DNA of 20,091 nucleotides from Entophlyctis helioformis (Eukaryota; Chytridiomycota; Chytridiomycetes; Chytridiales; Chytriomycetaceae), in the NCBI GenBank assembly GCA_025526915.1, contig JAHLKH010000326.1, positions 1-20,091 of the forward strand, given 5' to 3'. The notes under the pieces are model-generated. The model saw nothing but the letters and a program-made list of their open reading frames with translations. It ran no database searches and had not been told where the DNA came from. Of the stretch, positions 16,591-20,091 are shown one piece after another (the stretch's first letter is position 1; each line of letters begins with the position of its first letter). A program made the translations under genes and the position numbers.

Positions 16591-19500
16591 CTATGCGTGT
16601 GGGGTATTCCCGTGCGGCGTTGTGCCTGCAGTGATGGGTATTTGGGCACGGATGGGCAGTGGGCATCCATTCTGGAAGATCAGCATGAACGAGTGGTTGT
16701 TGAAGGCGAGGATGTCGAGCGGTACATATCCCGTGAGTCGCGTCTCTGTGTGCGTGCCAACGCCCCATCCCACTGTCAAGTCTGCGCTGCTGTGTACACC
16801 AGAATCATAAAGCGTCAGCATCCAGCGGCCGCGCCACTCCCAGCCACAGCCATGAAAGCGCAACTCACTGCAAAACGATACGATCCCCGCGCGCAATGTC
16901 CAGCTCACTTGGACCTCTTGGCGCGTACGGGTACCCAGCAACACAATCAAGCGGTATGGGCGTCGGCGGCGGCTGCGTTGAAAACGGCTGCATGGCTGGG
17001 ATGTCGGCTGGTACCGGTCCAGCAGCACTATTCGGCACATTCTGGCCAGATGAAAGCTGCTGTATCACCAGCTGTTCGGCATGGACGCCAAAGAGAGAAG
17101 TGGGCAAGACGCCAGACGTTCCACGGGAAACATTCGTGCCATACGCCCATCCAGCATCGATGAGGTACTGCACGTTGACGAGATCGCCGGCAGCCACGTA
17201 GAGCTCGTCATGGCGGTCTGGAAAGTGCGGCTGCTGTGCAGGAAACACGAGGCCCTTGGACCGACGCGGCGGCAATGCGGTTTGCTGCACGGGTTGCTGA
17301 GACGGCAAGGGAGCTGGCGCGTACACTGGCATGGACATGGACATGTACATTGACTGAGCACCTGGCTGTTGTTGCATGTACTGCAGTCCAGATGCATACG
17401 CGGCCGATGTCTGCCCAGAGCCATGTGTTGGCGGGATGGGCGGCACGGTAGTCGGTCCATACATGGGTTGCTGCTGCCGCGGAGGCTGCTGAGAAATGGG
17501 TCGAGGTTGAAATGGCTGGACTGGTAGGCGAGAATCAAAGGTCGTGTTGGCACTGGCTTCAGTCCCAGATAAGCCCAGACCCTTGAATGATTGGTCCATG
17601 GACGCAACACTGGCCTGTGGAGAGACATCGCCCACAAACGTCTCTTGGCTGTTGAATGCTTGAAAGTACGAGCCGTGGTTTGTCTGAACGTCAGAGACCT
17701 TTGGTGTGTTCAAATCCGATCTAGTTGTTGAGTTGCTCAGAGCAGAGGGTGCAGATGCTGTACTCGCCGCCTTTGGATCTTGACCGTCGGCCACTTGGGG
17801 ATGTGTCGACAATGAAGGCGCCTGTGCCGCAGAGAGCGAAAGAGGGTCCCGCAATGCCTTCTGCGGCAGATTACGGTGTTTGTTGGATATGGTCGTGATG
17901 TCGCGGCGAAGAGGCGATACACTGGGCTCAGTTGCTGTCGTAGACTGAGTGGGATTGTGCCGAAGCTGATCCGTGACATATGACGCGTGAAGTATCGGCG
18001 TAGGTGTTGATGCGCTGGAGCCTGCCGCTGATGCATGGTGAGCGCTCTGCGCGGTTTCTGACAGGAGCAGCTGGCTGTCGGTAGGTGCAGAGGACCTTGA
18101 TGTGGCGATGCTGGATTCCGGTAATGGCGTGGCAGTCGACTTGACTCCATCAGATATCGGGGAGTTTGACGGGGAGTATGAAAACATGCCACCATACGGT
18201 CGTGTGCCAGAGAGCAGCAGGAGCGACTGCGAGGATGGCGCGAGAGTATCGGGCAAGGGCAAGGCGGCCGTTGCTACTGTAGGCGATGGGACGGGATGCA
18301 CCGGCTGAGGAAGTGACGTCGGTGCAAACCATGCTGGAGACTGATGCGAGTCTGCCGGCGATGACGGCAATGGCCCTGCCAGCGATCCAGTGTGCAGAGG
18401 TGCGCTTCCGGCGACTTGTGATGGCTTGGTTCGTGGTGCAGAAACGCGTGACTGCAAGTCATGCGGACTGGCTATTCCACGCTGTAAGACGATCGGAATG
18501 CAAATGGCCGTCCGGAGCTCCTCTGTGCTGCCTTGCTTGGTGTAGACAATGCCCACATTCAGCTGGTGGCTGATGGACATGGAGTGTTTGGTGTAGCGCG
18601 CCGACGACTGGGCAGCTCCCGTACTGACGGGCACCTTTAACACAAGAACATCATCAGGCGATGCCAGCAGAGCCACAGACGACATGGACGGCGCCTGACG
18701 ATCAAAGGTGACGGGGCTGGGCTCGTCAGCAATGGTCTCGACCACGTGCTGCTCTGCGGGGTCTTTGCTCTGCGGATCTCTATTGACGGTGGCAACATGC
18801 CGTTCACAAGGGTCAGTTTGGATTGCACAGACAAACGTCAAGCAATTGTTCCAAACAAGCAGAGTGCGTGGCGAGTAAGGACTTACTGAAAGGTGACGAG
18901 TTCTCTGATCCATGACTCTGCCTTTAGGATCGTGATGCGTGCAAGTCGCAGCGACGCGTCTGGACCGTGCTGTGTCGGCAAGGAGAGTTTCAGACTCAGT
19001 TCAAGGTTGTGCTGCTGGATCCAGATGATGTCTGGAATGCTGATCTGGTATGCAAAATCACCTGTACAGTAGCAGCGCATCAGACCTCGTTTGCAAGCAA
19101 GCAATGATAAGTGCCAGGTACGTGCGATACAACACATACCCGTGTCATCAGTGCCCGAGACGGTGGAAATAGTGGGATCGACACGAGGAATGCACTTGCG
19201 CAGACGCAGCTCAGTCGAATGGACCATACGCTTGTCCTCATCGGCCACACGTAGGACGGCATGGACGGTGTGAGAAATGGCCAAGCGCGCAAAGGCAGGG
19301 TCGATGGTGATCGTGGGAAGATGGCTTGGCCACGGAAAGGAGAACACGATGTCGTGGCTAGTTTTATGGCGGTTGCGTGCCACAAAGGATGCGTGAGTTT
19401 ACCTTGGCAGAGTATGGGAATGCAGCCAAGCGTTGCGTCCAGACAATGCCGAGCACGCACAAGGAGCATTACCTTCCAGGCGGGATCTTTGTGAGCTTGC

Positions 19501-20091
19501 CAAAGACAACAATGGCCGACTGATGGAGAGGCCGGGCAAACAAGGCGGCCGCCGCAGAGGGTGCTTCGGGATTGCGCATTTTTGCAGCTGGATTGTATCC
19601 GTATCCCGAGAGCATGACGATGCCGAGCTTGCTGCACAAGAGCGCGTCGCCAGTTGCGTTGGTGATGGTGAGCACGCCCGAGATCAACGGCTGCTGGGTC
19701 GGCTGATTCGCCTTGCTTGGCAGGCTGGGCACCAGACTATGCCGTGATCCGTCCGACCTTGTCCGCGGCATGGCCTCATCCATGGCATCAAAGAGCACCG
19801 AGGCCGAAGGAATGGCCGAGTCTGTGAGGGAGCCCTGCGACGAGTTTTCGCTAAAGGCAAAGTGCAGCACAAGGCCAGCAGCGGCAGTGGAGCTCGCATG
19901 GTCCGACGCCATCGAGTCGCGCTTGCTGGCAGCCGAATCGGCGTTGGAGATGGTGGGCGAGTGGGGCATGTGGTTGGGCACAGACAAGGCGATGCCGGAG
20001 CCAGATGAGCTGGTGGATCTGCTGCCGTGCGTGAGGGAAGCGTCCATGCCGTGGGGCGAGAGCTGCGCGGGCGAGATGGGGTTGGACGGGC
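16591..20091 (-). CDS. Arrestin-like protein with two SH3 domains, 5' end off window
   Basis: Exons on the minus strand: from beyond 20091 to 19473, 19357-19140, 19061-18887, 18779-16869, 16789-16591. All phases match. The first exon is Ser-rich, then reads like an arrestin N-domain (LISGVLTITNATGDALLCSK; IVFSFPWPSHLPTITIDPAF; ARLAISHTVHAVLRV). The third and fourth exons continue as an arrestin C-domain (IPDIIWIQQHNLELSLKLSL; SISHQLNVGIVYTK). A long Ser/Thr/Pro/Gln-rich, probably disordered region follows. The C-terminus has two SH3-like domains: HFPDRHDELYVAAGDLVNV...GWAYG...GVLPTSLF, and YPYAPRGPSELDIARGDRIV...VGWGVGT...TGYVPLDIL, the second split by the 16868-16790 intron. ATG 20047 lies in frame but the frame stays open to the edge with coding-like sequence, so the start is upstream. 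Arrestins adapt membrane cargo for ubiquitination or endocytosis; SH3 domains bind proline-rich partners. I saw no PPxY motif. Function is inferred from domains only. Confidence 0.75.

Overview
The window is eukaryotic nuclear DNA. It is GC-rich and holds split genes with short introns (about 65-135 nt), two tRNA genes and one LTR retrotransposon. The protein set fits an opisthokont and most likely a fungus, possibly an early-diverging, chytrid-like one: a Munc13/Ync13-like C2-MHD protein, an alpha-arrestin-like protein with SH3 domains, an ACSF3-type acyl-CoA synthetase and an RNA polymerase III subunit. The lineage is an inference; no rRNA or species marker is present.

Layout. (1) 1-914, minus: 5' part of an ACSF3-like malonyl/acyl-CoA synthetase, cut by the window edge inside an intron. 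(2) 977-5253, minus: an at least eight-exon Munc13-like gene (MHD1, C2, MHD2-like tail). Its first six exons are clean, while the C2 exon has a single-base break and the last ~0.9 kb is badly broken. (3) 5254-5921: non-coding upstream region. (4) 5922-6003, minus: tRNA-Leu(AAG). (5) 6017-11792, minus: a 5.8-kb Ty3/Gypsy retrotransposon with two LTRs of 315 bp that I read as identical, a primer-binding site, a polypurine tract, an intact 1262-codon pol and a gag with frame breaks. (6) 11806-11878, plus: tRNA-Pro(CGG). (7) 12278-16435, plus: a six-exon gene for the second-largest subunit of RNA polymerase III (RPC2/RET1/POLR3B). (8) 16591-20091, minus: an arrestin-like protein with two C-terminal SH3 domains, convergent with RPC2 and open at the right edge.

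The most interesting structure is the retrotransposon/tRNA arrangement. The element lies exactly 13 bp from the 5' end of a tRNA gene on each side, and I see no target-site duplication. This suggests Ty3-like targeting to Pol III start sites, followed by recombination between two copies, or a join made by the assembler. Other points: two of about 18 introns use GC rather than GT donors; pol is translated across the polypurine tract into the 3' LTR; gag tail and pol share one frame separated only by a TGA; and the arrestin-SH3 domain combination looks unusual. Single-base frame breaks in RPC2, gag and the Munc13-like gene mean that consensus errors must be considered before any gene is called dead.
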